Of a DNA stretch of 64,000 bases, positions 9,101 to 17,006 are shown piece after piece; position 1 is the first letter of the stretch; each line of letters starts with the position of its first letter. The stretch comes from Cytophagales bacterium. Its GTDB lineage: Bacteria > Bacteroidota > Bacteroidia > Cytophagales > Bernardetiaceae. The translations under genes were made by a program, and so were the position numbers. Location of the stretch: NCBI GenBank assembly GCA_013299045.1, contig JAAFJX010000001.1, forward strand, positions 213,473 to 277,472, written 5' to 3'. Under the pieces are notes generated by a model. The model saw only the letters and a list, made by a program, of their open reading frames with translations. It made no database searches and was not told where the DNA came from.

Positions 9101-10639
9101 GGTCATTTCATTACCAACCAAGTCCGTTACATTGCGGATATTAAGCTGGTATATTTGTTCTACCACAAAACTAAACGGGAACGTAAGTAGCACAATACGA
9201 GGGTCAGTGGCATCACGGACGGCACTGGTGGGTAAGCCTAAACCCAAAACTTCATAGTTGTTGATAATTTGTGCGGTAGTTAAGTCCACTACCTCATCAA
9301 AAACCACACGCACTTGGTTGGCCGAAAGCGCGATTACGCAACCACTGGCGCACACGTCGGGGCGGTCGGTGTCGTAACGAAAAGTTCCGCTGATGCTTGG
9401 TGTAATGGGGTTTAAGGCCAAATCACGGACGTTATTAATCGTCAAGATTTGATTCGTGTTTGCAGGGAAGTTATCTGTAAACGTCAAATGAACAATTTTG
9501 AAATCTGCCGCATCGCGCAGGGCAGAGGCAGGCGTTGGCAAGCCCAAACTTTTGCTGTAATTAGTTTCTACTTCGGCGCTCAAGGCTTGCACAGCTTCAT
9601 TGAAATACACGTCAAGTGCATTGGCCGACACCACCTCAAGCTTGCTCAACATGGGTGGCAGCACGTCATTGAAGACAAAAGGGACTGGCATAGTGCCTAT
9701 CATGTCGTTGCCAAAAAGGTCTTTAACATTACTCACATTCACAGTGTAGGCTGTGGCGGGGGTGAAAGTTCCCGCAAAAGTCAGAATAACTTGGGTTGGG
9801 TTTAGTGGATTCAGAATGGCTGAAATAGCTGCACCAAAACCCGCAATGGTATAGTTGGCAGGATTTTCGGCCGAGGCTTCGTCCAATGGTTCATTAAAGT
9901 TTACCGCAATCTGGTTAGGTGCTGCACCTTGTGCAGAAATGGGCGCTGGTGGCGTAACATCATTATAGACTTGGAGTAGAAAATTATCAAACACGAAGTC
10001 GTTGCGGCGGCCAGAAGCTGAATAACGGTACTGCACCCCCGAAAAATTAGACGTAGTGTAAGTGGCATCAGTTGTTACGCCTTGCAATACACCGCCCAGA
10101 AAGATTTGCCAAAGCCCTGTTGTAGTCCGTACCACACGCACAGTGGCATTTACGGGGCTAGTCAGGCTGGTTGTAGAACCTCCGCTGAGAGGTAGCTCAG
10201 TAATGATACTGCCATCTTGACGGTTCAAAGTTATTTTGTCTTGTACTCGAATAAAATAGCCATTGAGCGGATTGAGTAAGTTGTTGGCATTGGCCACCAA
10301 ATAAATACGGCTGTGATTAGTGGCATCGGGTGGTGAGGGTGTTACAAATAATAGCTGAGTAGAAAATTGCCACTCGTAATGATTAGTGGCCATATTGATG
10401 CTTGCGGCGGTCGTCAGGTAAGCAAAGCGTGTGCCTGAACCAGTAGCAGCCAGAGCGGTTTGTAGCTGGAAGCTAGGGTTTACAGTAAAACCCTCGGCAG
10501 GGCCTACTGTGCTGCCGCCAGTCCAAGTTGGTGCTGTCGTATAGTTACCGTCTGTAAAGTTATCAGAAACAATCACTTGGGCATGAAGGCTGCCTAGAAA
10601 GCTGCCAAAAGCCATTAAGAGGGCGTATAAGTGTTTCAT
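3125..10639 (-). CDS. Giant modular surface protein: Ig-like and lamin-tail repeats, CHU_C-type tail
   Basis: A 2504-residue exported protein. In order: signal peptide (1-20); a lectin-like beta-sandwich (about 21-225); a run of Ig-like Big_5/SbsA-type modules of about 90-100 residues with FNEPLDE-like and VxDLxGN-like motifs (to about 905); then lamin-tail domains starting near 910, 1175, 1435, 1696, 1960 and 2223, the first five each followed by an Ig-like module in units of about 260 residues; last, a tail beginning IFTPNGDGMNDF that matches gliding-associated CHU_C sorting domains (about the final 100 residues). Lamin-tail units share ITEIxADESP and DDWYxDxxKKxGGWSLE motifs. Secretion by the type IX system and surface attachment are inferred from the tail. 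It may act in adhesion or matrix contact; no catalytic domain was seen. Confidence 0.85.
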   Translation of the reverse strand: MKHLYALLMAFGSFLGSLHAQVIVSDNFTDGNYTTAPTWTGGSTVGPAEGFTVNPSFQLQTALAATGSGTRFAYLTTAASINMATNHYEWQFSTQLLFVTPSPPDATNHSRIYLVANANNLLNPLNGYFIRVQDKITLNRQDGSIITELPLSGGSTTSLTSPVNATVRVVRTTTGLWQIFLGGVLQGVTTDATYTTSNFSGVQYRYSASGRRNDFVFDNFLLQVYNDVTPPAPISAQGAAPNQIAVNFNEPLDEASAENPANYTIAGFGAAISAILNPLNPTQVILTFAGTFTPATAYTVNVSNVKDLFGNDMIGTMPVPFVFNDVLPPMLSKLEVVSANALDVYFNEAVQALSAEVETNYSKSLGLPTPASALRDAADFKIVHLTFTDNFPANTNQILTINNVRDLALNPITPSISGTFRYDTDRPDVCASGCVIALSANQVRVVFDEVVDLTTAQIINNYEVLGLGLPTSAVRDATDPRIVLLTFPFSFVVEQIYQLNIRNVTDLVGNEMTTRTRDFMFDNNKPTVVKLRILNNNTIELTFSEFVQNPSATTLANYAVSAGIGSPTTATLSPFDARVVTLTFAGGLGDFAALTLTVSNVRDLLGNAMSPPQVLNFSTKSPTIARIWVLSRQKIRVQFSEPVTPATASVLANYSVATLGTPTAVTVVSANTVELDFAATMAIGTSYTLSVLNVQDLFGNAITVAATDNFVYQVRITEVRVISANLLDVYFSSDVTLADAEDETKYSVSPTVGAPASAIRDASNLSLVHLSFAPNFSAGITYTLTAGWCSLINGQVAPISTHSFVYDNVPPTVLTLELTSPKTLRLVFSENLDEVTAEALNHYSVSLGFGLPLSAVLGTDKRTVTLTFTSNFAFGTTYTLSVKSVRDLLGNEMGTQNLTFSRPIQPAAGELIITEIFADESPKKGLPLVEFIEIYNPTTSPKNLLGVLLQDGSGQTTLPSYTLPAGAYLTLCPLAAVDSFTVFGARLGLASWLSLTNSGEAIRLLRSDSTIITSVVFDDDWYGDPIKKLGGWSLERIDLLSACTGANNWRASVDSLGGTPSKVNSVNGAIADAVGPKILSATVQPTDLLTIYLNESADSLSMVNVANYSLLDASLTVIAAAYKSPTSVQIRFGSLIDPTRLYTLIMRNVRDCKGNTQPDSINFGIGEVPKRFDLLISEIMADESPRVGLPLAEYIELRNRSSKLLNLGAVRLSDGTGSVLLPAVVLEAGAYLLLTSTTKADSFATVNALGLVGFPSLSNTGELLSLRDTSGQLIFSVDYDDDWYADAIKKNGGWSLEMIDPSNPCGEADNWLASKNIKGGTPGFLNSVNAAKPDITKPRIENLELLTLSQIEVTFSEKLDSLSMVSTSNYSIAGASITSILYVSDRIVRLNLASPLKETLLYKLTVSGARDCSGNAASDSRNFGKGRMPLANELIITEIMADESPKVGLPLVEYLEIYNPTPDLISLQNITLTDGTSSRNLPNAAIEAKKYLLLCSSTKLDSFPGINVLGMSSFPGLTNSGEMLSLSNSAGQLVFSVSYSDDWYRDATKALGGWSLEMIDPSNFCGEADNWRASKNSLGGTPAAENSVLASNPDTLRPAISSVVLVSDTLLRLSFSEKMDSLSLLTVANYSLNKGLTIKRLTWIDATTLAISFLPKIALSTIYDLKAKGVRDCSGNASLEQTFSFGRGVAPAPNDLLITEIFADPSPKIGLPEREFLEIHNNSDKILELGGLLLIDAGGFCTLPNTVLLPRQYAVVCGTSSVSAFASFGTVIGVTGFPSLDNEGEKLLLRSANGQLLFSVDYDYNWYADPAKKAGGWTLEMKDLNSPCIEAGNWLASENTLGGTPAAPNSMTGAVTDLVPPILEQVLALSDTLLELRFSEKLDSLSQINATNYLLSDGLSLKRLEFLNDRTLRLALSPKLVLNKAYKLTVRGIKDCSGNSIEEVLWPFGLGVVPKFNELIITEVMCDPSPVIKLPETEYLEIYNPTDKILSLGGLLLSDEAETVVLPFQSLQPQSYWILCPSSSVNALKAFSPNVIGLSNWTSLDNAGEQIRLRSADGKLIHDLNYLDDWYNSTEKQEGGWSLEMIDPNNPCASSANWTASEHPKGGTPGKENSVLGSFPDNRPPKLLRADAIDPLTVRLLFDEKLDSLQLTNFGTITLDKGLSKASLVGVPSNLAEAKLTLTTPMSPRTVYTVQIAQITDCVGNLIGSENNSATFVLPEQGDSSDVVLNEILFDPPVGGTDFVEIYNRSEKFINLKGWKLTSFRDGKLYTPKVLSEDDLVLPPQGYLAISRDNNLLLGQYPNGKAANFWSISSLPSYSDAQGTAILQSNTGQIVDRFDYDKDYHLDLIRDREGVSLERIHFNKPTNDRNNWHSAAATIGYGTPGYLNSQYVGENGSSQNQDCFALSADIFTPNGDGMNDFVQIDYTCADLGTIADINVYDMKGRLLRKLVQNRLISTSGGSLTWDGVTDAGQKAPIGYYLITIQTYNLSGKTNVLRKKVAVSF

Positions 10640-10747
10640 GTTTATTGGGCGCTAATGGATTGCAAATTACACTATTTTAGCGCAATACAAAGTGAACACA
10701 AGATTAAATTTTGACTGACAACAGGTAAAAAAATAGCCTCTTAATTA

Positions 10748-11209
10748 GTTGTCCCTTAAAAAGTCGGCATAAGAACAAGCACATCAATTGATTGATATAA
10801 TTTATCTGCTTTAGGAACACCCTCATGATTTTGGGTGGCTTTTTCTCTCTACTTTTTGCCTTGATGCAGAACTGAAGCGCGAGCTGAAAGTTCCGACCGT
10901 AGGGCATAGCAAAAAAATCAAGCCTCGCAAAAGGCCAATTTAGATGAAAAAACAGGCTTTTCCATCTAAAACAGCGAATGGCTTTTCCTTTGATTCATTC
11001 TTTTATAAAACATGATTGCACAGAAAATCTCATTCTCTGACCTTTGAGCCATTCGCTTTTGTCTGATGCGAGGCGTGGCAGGACTTACAAAGCCCTTGAG
11101 GTATTACCAGTTTCTTGACAAAATAGGCTAAAAACTAAAATGTTTTAAAGTCGAAATTCTTGTTTAACTTACTGGCAATAAACGTCTTAAATGTATTTTA
11201 AGGGAAGAC
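10748..11209 (+). mobile_element. TAnnTA inverted-repeat element, long copy with left arm type A
   Basis: A 462-base non-coding element. The left end GTTGTCCCTTAAAAAGT and the right end TTTTAAGGGAAGAC are inverted repeats. The flanks TAATTA (10742-10747) and TATGTA (11210-11215) have the TAnnTA form but differ at two bases, so the duplication has drifted. The core has three nested inverted repeats: GCCTCGCA with TGCGAGGC, TTTAGATGAAAA with TTTTCCATCTAAA, and GCGAATGGCT with AGCCATTCGC. Its first 75 bases differ from the copy at 16584 and match the mini copy at 33435. It fills the gap between the giant surface gene and the gene at 11239. Confidence 0.85.
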
Positions 11210-11238
11210 TATGTACTAAATTGAGGACTCTTTCTCTG

Positions 11239-11916
11239 TTATAGTACTTTGCTGCGCGCAATTCTAAAACCAAGGTCGTCTATGCTAAACTTGAATGGGT
11301 GGCTTCTGCGACGGGTGGTAGCCATAACACTGCGCTCTTGGTCGCACCAGCCTCCGCCTCTAAAAACTCTATAAGAGCCATAAACATCTGCGTCGTAAAC
11401 GTCCGAGCACCATTCCCACACGTTTCCCAGCATATCGTAGAACCCCCACGCATTGGGTGTTTTTTGGCCAACATCGTGCGTTTGATTGGCTGAATTGCCT
11501 TTGTACCAAGCTATTTTGTCTAATGGTGCGTATCTGATACCATCTGAACCAGCGCGACAAGCATACTCCCATTCAGCCTCGGTAGGTAGGCGAAAGCCAC
11601 TAAGGCTTGCATCAAAAGCAATAAGCTCGTTGGAAACACAGGTGTAAACTGGCTGCAAGCCACTTTCGGAGGATAAGATATTACAAAACACTACAGCCTC
11701 ATGCCAAGTAATGCTTTCTATCGGGCGCAAACCACCAACAAAGGTGCTCGGATTTTGCTGTATAACTTCAAAATAAAAATTTTGCGTTACAGGGTATTGT
11801 GCCAAATAGAATGGCTCTATCTGCGCAAACCATTGCCGCTTGGTGCGGTCGTCGCGCAGAGCTATCTTGCCTTTGGGTACTTCCAACATAGTTGGAAAAT
11901 TTGGCCAGCGTTTCAT
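11239..11916 (-). CDS. SUMF1/FGE-sulfatase-domain protein
   Basis: A 225-residue protein made of one formylglycine-generating-enzyme fold. Seen are YPVTQNFYFEVI, WHEAVVFCNILS, RLPTEAEWEYACRAG, NAWGFYDMLGNVWEWCSD, FRGGGW and a final LGFRIAR, which are the family's landmark segments in order. There is no signal peptide. Family members either convert a cysteine to formylglycine in sulfatases or serve as binding domains. The cysteine pair of true formylglycine enzymes is not evident near the C-terminus, and no sulfatase is nearby, so a non-sulfatase role is more likely. It is slightly shorter than most members. Confidence 0.85.
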   Translation of the reverse strand: MKRWPNFPTMLEVPKGKIALRDDRTKRQWFAQIEPFYLAQYPVTQNFYFEVIQQNPSTFVGGLRPIESITWHEAVVFCNILSSESGLQPVYTCVSNELIAFDASLSGFRLPTEAEWEYACRAGSDGIRYAPLDKIAWYKGNSANQTHDVGQKTPNAWGFYDMLGNVWEWCSDVYDADVYGSYRVFRGGGWCDQERSVMATTRRRSHPFKFSIDDLGFRIARSKVL

Positions 11917-11990
11917 GGTCTGTCTTTCAATAAATAGGGATTCAATTACGGCTATTACGTATTTTCGCCGAGTTGGGTTGCAGAAGTAAG

Positions 11991-12848
11991 CTAGTCCTGA
12001 GGCAGGCTCAGAAGCACTTTCCAGGCAGCGCGCAACTGCTTATCCGCTATGTAGTGTGCGGCTAGATGTTCGCCAACAAGAGAGTTATCTGCACTTAGTA
12101 AAACGTCCTCGAGGTCAGTTAGCGTAGGTAAGACCTCCACGTTGGCCAACTGGGCGAGCTCATTACCTGTCAGTATTCTGCTCTGTCTGATGTGTGCGGG
12201 TAGTGCGTCAATGCCTATGCCTAATCGTGTGATAGGTTTCTCTACTTCAAAAAGAGCTTCGCCAAAGGCTCTGCTATAAAAGTCAGCCCCCATTCGGCCT
12301 ACCAGGTTGATTTTGAGCGGGTCTATCTTGCCGTTTGTGTCCAAAATGTCTTCACGTACATGAATCAAGAGTACTTCGCAGAGAATAAGATTACCAGCGC
12401 CACCACTTTGCCCCAAAGGAATCACTTGCGTTACCTTGCACTCAAACGCAACAGCAGCTTCGGCCACACGCGGCGGCTTGACCAATGCTGAGGGAACTTG
12501 AGTAAAACCTGCTTTTACAAACTCATTGACTCCACGTCCATATTCAGTACTTGAGAGCGATACCTGATGCACAATATCCTCTGTAACAACATGAATAACC
12601 ACTTCTGGCTGCTCCAAAACATTGTCTAAAGTATGTTTGGTGGTATTGTCGCGAACGCGGCGGGCGGGCGAAAAAATGAGTGTTGGCGGGTTTGAACTAA
12701 ACGCATTGAAAAAACTAAATGGGCTTAAATTGACCTCACCTGCTCTATTAATAGTGCTTGCAAGAGCAATCGGACGCGGTGCAACAGCCGCCAACATATA
12801 GGCATGAAAAGCCGCGGTGCTGATACTTTTAGGGTCTATGGTTTTCAT
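11991..12848 (-). CDS. Flavin reductase-like FMN-binding protein
   Basis: A 285-residue cytoplasmic protein of the flavin reductase-like split-barrel family. The N-terminal stretch with VAPRPIALASTI, NLSPFSFFNAFSSNPP and the downstream KHTLDNVLEQPEVVIH segment match the FMN-binding core, which spans roughly residues 1-205. The C-terminal 80 residues, including LLSADNSLVGEHLAAHYI, extend beyond the core. Such proteins pass electrons from NAD(P)H to FMN or supply reduced flavin to an oxygenase. No oxygenase partner is adjacent, so the physiological acceptor is unknown. Confidence 0.82.
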   Translation of the reverse strand: MKTIDPKSISTAAFHAYMLAAVAPRPIALASTINRAGEVNLSPFSFFNAFSSNPPTLIFSPARRVRDNTTKHTLDNVLEQPEVVIHVVTEDIVHQVSLSSTEYGRGVNEFVKAGFTQVPSALVKPPRVAEAAVAFECKVTQVIPLGQSGGAGNLILCEVLLIHVREDILDTNGKIDPLKINLVGRMGADFYSRAFGEALFEVEKPITRLGIGIDALPAHIRQSRILTGNELAQLANVEVLPTLTDLEDVLLSADNSLVGEHLAAHYIADKQLRAAWKVLLSLPQD

Positions 12849-13045
12849 AACAGTTGAATGACTGCGCTAAGTATGAATATCGTTATTGAATTGGCACACA
12901 ATTAAGGTTAATTTTTCTTGATGCAAAAAGCCTTTTTGTGAAAAATTTAATCGTTCAAAAAGTCAAATCTAAAAAAAAATTGTTTTGTTTCATCAAATTG
13001 GATTTGAATACGCGCCCACCCAAAAAATGTTTCCCACTCAGTCAT

Positions 13046-13269
13046 TTCTTTGATTGGCTCTTTTACGGAACATGATTGCATAGAAAATCTTACCCCATGA
13101 CCTTTGCGCCTGTCGCTTTTGTCTGATGCGAGGCGTGGCAGGCCGTAAAAAGCCGTTGAGGTTTTGCCAGTTATTTGACAAAATAGGCTAAAAACTAAGA
13201 TATTTTAAAGATGAAATTCTTGTTTAATTTTATGATAATAAATACTTTAAATACATTTTAAAGGATAAC
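13046..13269 (+). mobile_element. TAnnTA inverted-repeat element, 5'-truncated copy
   Basis: The right half of the family at 16584: it begins near CTTTGATTGGCTCTTTTA, contains the TCTGATGCGAGGCGTGGCAGG core and ends CATTTTAAAGGATAAC. The right flank is TAATTA (13270-13275), again of TAnnTA form. The left arm and the first hairpins are missing and the end is diverged, so the copy is unlikely to move. It lies between the flavin reductase-like gene and the membrane protein gene at 13335. The DNA from 12849 to 13045 is AT-rich with no recognisable feature. Confidence 0.75.
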
Positions 13270-13334
13270 TAATTATTTTTTTCAAGCACCCTTCAAGAAA
13301 CAACTATCTAGCTCATTGACTGATACTTGAAGAA

Positions 13335-14690
13335 CTATCCCTTTACGGGTTTGGCTTTGTTGCTGTTGCGCGCCAAAACAACGGCAACAGGCCCCAGAAA
13401 AATGGCAAAAATGGCCAGCACATAGTAGCCCACTTGCCAAAAACCTACCCCCGCACTGTACACCCAAATAGCGCCAAATACAGCCGGCACAAGCGCAATC
13501 AGAAAAGTGAGGCTCGCGAATCTGTCGTCCATATCCTTGATTTTTAGAAAAAATGCAGCCAATGCACCTAGCAAGACTGTAGCTACCAAAGCCCAAAATG
13601 TTTTATAAACATAGCGTTTATAGGCGCTGAGTTGCCAGTCTATGTAACGGTCAATAGCCTCATAGTAGCGACCAGCGCGCATATTTTTATTAAAAACTAT
13701 GATTTGTTCATTGCTCAATGTGGCCAGGTTTGAACCTTCCACAAGGGGCGGGTCGGTGGGCAAGATGGCTTGGCAGTTGTTTGTAAAATGAAGATGCAGG
13801 CCATTTTCGGTATAGGTTGTTTCTTCATCTTCGTTGTAGTAGGTGAAAGCAGGCAAATCAATCAGGCCATCTGAAATTTTGACTAAAAAGTTTTCGCGCC
13901 ATATAGTCTTATTAAGTTTGGTGAGCTTATTTTCTAGCTTTTGAGCCTGTTCAAGACTCAGCAGGCCAGCTGCATCTTCCAGGTAGCCGCCTTTGAACCC
14001 CACTAAGTTAATAGGCAAGCACTCTCCGCTAAGCGTCCTTATGCAAAGTTCCGTTAGGCCGTCCAGAATTGGGCTAAGCCATTTTTCGCCCATAAAGTCC
14101 TCTGTTTTGAAAGAACCACTGCTTTTTGTTTCTAGCGCCAGAAAGACATACTCATTACACGTCAGGCGTATGCTAAGTTCTGTTCTTTGGGTCAGATAGA
14201 GCAACTTGTCGCGGTTTTGCTTGGCCATATCGCCCAAATCAACATAAATTTGTTGGGCGCTAGACGCTCCCCCTATGAATAGGTCTTTATCGTTATGCGC
14301 CACACGACTAGCAGTGTCTGGTATATAGAGCTTGAGGTTTCCTCTAAAATAAACAAGAACGTCAGAAGGTTTTAAATCATTTTGTGTTCTAAAAGAGGAG
14401 CTAAAGTCAATCAAATTCCTTTGGCCAGGGGGCATAAAAACCAAGTACAACTTCTGTTCATTACACTGATTAAAAATATCTAGTTTTTCTTTAAAATAAG
14501 GCATAGCGGGAAAAGTGCCTGTTGTAACGCTGCTGTCCAAGCGTATGATTGACTCAAGTGGTTTATTGTTACCAGAGTCTGTTTTAGAAACCAGTTTTTC
14601 AGAGATGCCTTGCCCATCAACTGTATGAGCATTCAGTAAGAGCCAAGCCATAAAAAGAAGGCTATTGAGACAAGAAAAACTTTTTTTCAT
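13335..14690 (-). CDS. Exported membrane protein of unknown function
   Basis: A 451-residue protein I do not recognise. It has a signal peptide (about 1-26, ending VDGQG), a largely soluble region of about 330 residues, and three hydrophobic segments at the C-terminus (roughly residues 363-385, 393-412 and 418-440) followed by a short basic tail. The layout suggests a periplasmic domain anchored in the inner membrane by its C-terminus, somewhat like TPM-domain proteins, but no diagnostic motif was found. It is flanked by unrelated genes with large gaps, so context gives no clue. Confidence 0.6.
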   Translation of the reverse strand: MKKSFSCLNSLLFMAWLLLNAHTVDGQGISEKLVSKTDSGNNKPLESIIRLDSSVTTGTFPAMPYFKEKLDIFNQCNEQKLYLVFMPPGQRNLIDFSSSFRTQNDLKPSDVLVYFRGNLKLYIPDTASRVAHNDKDLFIGGASSAQQIYVDLGDMAKQNRDKLLYLTQRTELSIRLTCNEYVFLALETKSSGSFKTEDFMGEKWLSPILDGLTELCIRTLSGECLPINLVGFKGGYLEDAAGLLSLEQAQKLENKLTKLNKTIWRENFLVKISDGLIDLPAFTYYNEDEETTYTENGLHLHFTNNCQAILPTDPPLVEGSNLATLSNEQIIVFNKNMRAGRYYEAIDRYIDWQLSAYKRYVYKTFWALVATVLLGALAAFFLKIKDMDDRFASLTFLIALVPAVFGAIWVYSAGVGFWQVGYYVLAIFAIFLGPVAVVLARNSNKAKPVKG

Positions 14691-14967
14691 AACTAAAGAT
14701 ACGATTTAAGAAGCTGTAAACGAATAGCACAAAGTTATGAAAATAATGCCTTATTGCCACACACGCTCCTCAAGATAATTTTTGGGGTATGAAAAGCGCT
14801 TGGCGAAGCGGAAAGGCCATAGAACAAAATCAGTGTAAAAAAAAGCAGGAATTGACAAACGGCAAGCGCTTACGGCACTTAATTTTGTTGCTTGATTATA
14901 AAGAGCAAGGCTTCTTTAAAAATCTTCTTTGACAAACAAAAAAGAAATATATAACACACAAATTTCA

Positions 14968-16338
14968 ATGGCTTTATTTCAAAAAAAACACTGCCTATGG
15001 GCTTTTTTAGCCTTTTTTATGCTTTGTTCGCACTTGCTTTTGGGGCAAAACATCAAGCGAAAGCCCTCGCTGGGTGCGGCTTTCCTGAAGGAAGACAAAG
15101 GACTTACCATCAATAAGGTATTTCCAAATACTACTGCCCAATCGCTTGGCCTTAAAGAGGGAGACAGGCTTCTGTCTATAAATGGTCTTGTTTTCAACGA
15201 AACAAAAGATATAGTTGCTTATATTCCTACCCTGGCGGTGGGTACTGACTTTACGGTACAGGTGATTCGTCTTGATAAAAAAATGACCCTAAAGGGTAAG
15301 TTGTTAGCTAAGCCTACCGAAATTTCGCCCACAGGCGAAGTTTTTTACGACGAGGTGGCCTTTCGCGGTGGTTATTTGCGCTCATATATTCACAAGCCTA
15401 AAGGCGATGGTCAGTTTCCTGTTGTTTACTACATACAGGGTTACCCCTGTCAGACAGTGGAAATGCCTAACAATGATGCTATTAGGCAAGCTGTAGATGG
15501 TTGGGTAGAGCAAGGATACGTGGTTTATAGAGTAGAAAAGCCCGGACTCGGTGAGAGCATTAATACGCCTCCCTGCGAAACGATAGATTTCAATACCGAG
15601 ATTGACGCATTTGAGGCTGGTTTGCGCGCTATAGAAACCTATAAATTTGTCAATAAAGACCAAATCTTCTTGTTTGGGCACTCGCTTGGCGGTTTGGTTG
15701 CGCCCGTGCTAGCAGCCCGTAACAAAGTGTGTGGGGTCATGGTTTACGGCACTTTGGCCGTTAGCTGGTATGAGTATTTGTTGGATTTGCACCGCTACCA
15801 ATCCGAATTTTTTGGCGAGGATTATGTTGAAATTGACAAAAATGTGCGCCAAATGAACCCATTTTTATACGACTGGCTCGTTGCACGCACACCTCTGCCC
15901 AAAATGAAAGAAAACAAAGCCTACGATTTTGTGTTTTCTAATCCCAACAATTCTGCTGGCTATGATAGCAATAACGATATGGTCATAGGCCGCAGTTTTG
16001 ACTTTTTCCCGTCCGTAAACGCCATCTCTTACTACGAAGCGTGGCGCAATACCGAAGAACCTGTTCTTGCTATTTACGGTGAGCATGACATTCAGGCGCT
16101 CGGCCCGCAGGGTGCCGAAACCATCGCAAGAATCGTCAATCACTACCGCCCAGGCAATGCCACTTTTCTGCTGATGCAAGATACAGAGCATCTTTTTTTG
16201 AATGTGCCAGATATGGCCACTAACGCCAAAATGGTAGCAGACCAATCTATATTTGGGACGTATTTTTATCAGAATTTTAACAGCCAAATCACGATGCAAA
16301 CTGTAAGCTGGATGAAAGCACAAATGAGTAAAAAGTAA
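14968..16338 (+). CDS. PDZ domain fused to a secreted alpha/beta hydrolase
   Basis: A 456-residue exported protein. The ATG at 14968 is preferred to an upstream TTG because it begins the signal peptide (MALFQKKHCLWAF to LLLGQN). A PDZ domain follows (about 30-110, with VFPNTTAQSLGLKEGDRLLS and ING). The hydrolase domain covers the rest: FPVVYYIQGYPC, the nucleophile elbow GHSLGG (about 237-242), an acid in AIYGEHD and the likely catalytic His in DTEHLF. It is probably a periplasmic peptidase or esterase; the PDZ domain may present peptide ends to the active site, which is an inference. A strong hairpin terminator follows. Confidence 0.8.
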   Translation: MALFQKKHCLWAFLAFFMLCSHLLLGQNIKRKPSLGAAFLKEDKGLTINKVFPNTTAQSLGLKEGDRLLSINGLVFNETKDIVAYIPTLAVGTDFTVQVIRLDKKMTLKGKLLAKPTEISPTGEVFYDEVAFRGGYLRSYIHKPKGDGQFPVVYYIQGYPCQTVEMPNNDAIRQAVDGWVEQGYVVYRVEKPGLGESINTPPCETIDFNTEIDAFEAGLRAIETYKFVNKDQIFLFGHSLGGLVAPVLAARNKVCGVMVYGTLAVSWYEYLLDLHRYQSEFFGEDYVEIDKNVRQMNPFLYDWLVARTPLPKMKENKAYDFVFSNPNNSAGYDSNNDMVIGRSFDFFPSVNAISYYEAWRNTEEPVLAIYGEHDIQALGPQGAETIARIVNHYRPGNATFLLMQDTEHLFLNVPDMATNAKMVADQSIFGTYFYQNFNSQITMQTVSWMKAQMSKK

Positions 16339-16363
16339 GTCATTTATCAAAATTTGATTTGCA

Positions 16364-16414
16364 AGTCATAACGCTTACAGCACCTCAAATTCTGCAAGCG
16401 TTATGACTATTTTT
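16364..16414 (+). terminator. Rho-independent terminator after the PDZ-hydrolase gene
   Basis: A perfect 13-base stem, AGTCATAACGCTT (16364-16376) with AAGCGTTATGACT (16396-16408), is followed by ATTTTT. It lies 26 bases after the stop codon. Confidence 0.8.
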
Positions 16415-16583
16415 AATGCTTAAAGTACGAAGAGTCCAACCCATAAGTACAACTTTTTAGCTTTTAATACCTAAAGCAATTTTTGAGCAGTTGCACTAGT
16501 AAGAGAGGTGCAAAAATGAAAGATGAATAGGCTGTAGTGGTTGATTGAACTTTTGACGAGAATGATGTGTTTTTTTGTATTTA

Positions 16584-17006
16584 GTCGTCCCTTAAAAAGT
16601 ATATTCAATAGATGTAAGCTAAATTTAAGGAGGATAGTTTACCTATTTTGGGAACACCTTGACGGCCTTACTGAAGCGCGAGCTGAAAGTTCCGACCGTA
16701 GGGCATAGCAAAAAAATCAAGCCTCGCAAAAGGCCAATTTAGATGAAAAATAACTTTTTCATCTAAACCAGCGAATGGCTTTTTCTTTGATTCATTCTCT
16801 TGCAAAACAGAGTTGCACAGAAAATCTCACCCTCTGACCTTTGAGCCATTCGCTTTTGTCTGATGCGAGGCATGGCAGGCCGCAAGAAGCCTTTGAGATT
16901 TTGCCTGTTATTTGATAAAATAGGCTAAAAACCAAGATATTTTAAAGAAGAAGTGTCTGTTTAATTTACTGATAAAAAATATCTTAGATATATTTTAAGG
17001 GACGAC
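16584..17006 (+). mobile_element. TAnnTA inverted-repeat element, reference copy with left arm type B
   Basis: A 423-base non-coding element bounded by GTCGTCCCTTAAAAAGT and TTTTAAGGGACGAC and flanked by an exact 6-base duplication, TATTTA (16578-16583 and 17007-17012). Three nested inverted repeats form the core: GCCTCGCA with TGCGAGGC, TTTAGATGAAAAA with TTTTTCATCTAAA, and GCGAATGGCT with AGCCATTCGC. A further subterminal pair AAGATATTTT with AAAATATCTT lies in the right arm. There is no transposase gene, so it must move in trans. Exact flanks show this is among the youngest copies. It sits between the PDZ-hydrolase and DUF4846 genes. Confidence 0.9.

Noticed and set aside
3284..9805. Many plus-strand open frames with repeated ISKDQPPS-like sequences inside the giant gene
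   Set aside because: They lie antisense to the repeated lamin-tail units, and their similarity to one another simply mirrors the repeats of the real gene. None has a promoter or known domain.
10704..10907. A 67-residue minus-strand frame starting MPYGRNFQLALQFCIK, also seen as shorter forms in other element copies
   Set aside because: It lies in the non-coding repeat element; the frame breaks or stops at different points in each copy and has no conserved length, so it is a by-product of the repeat.
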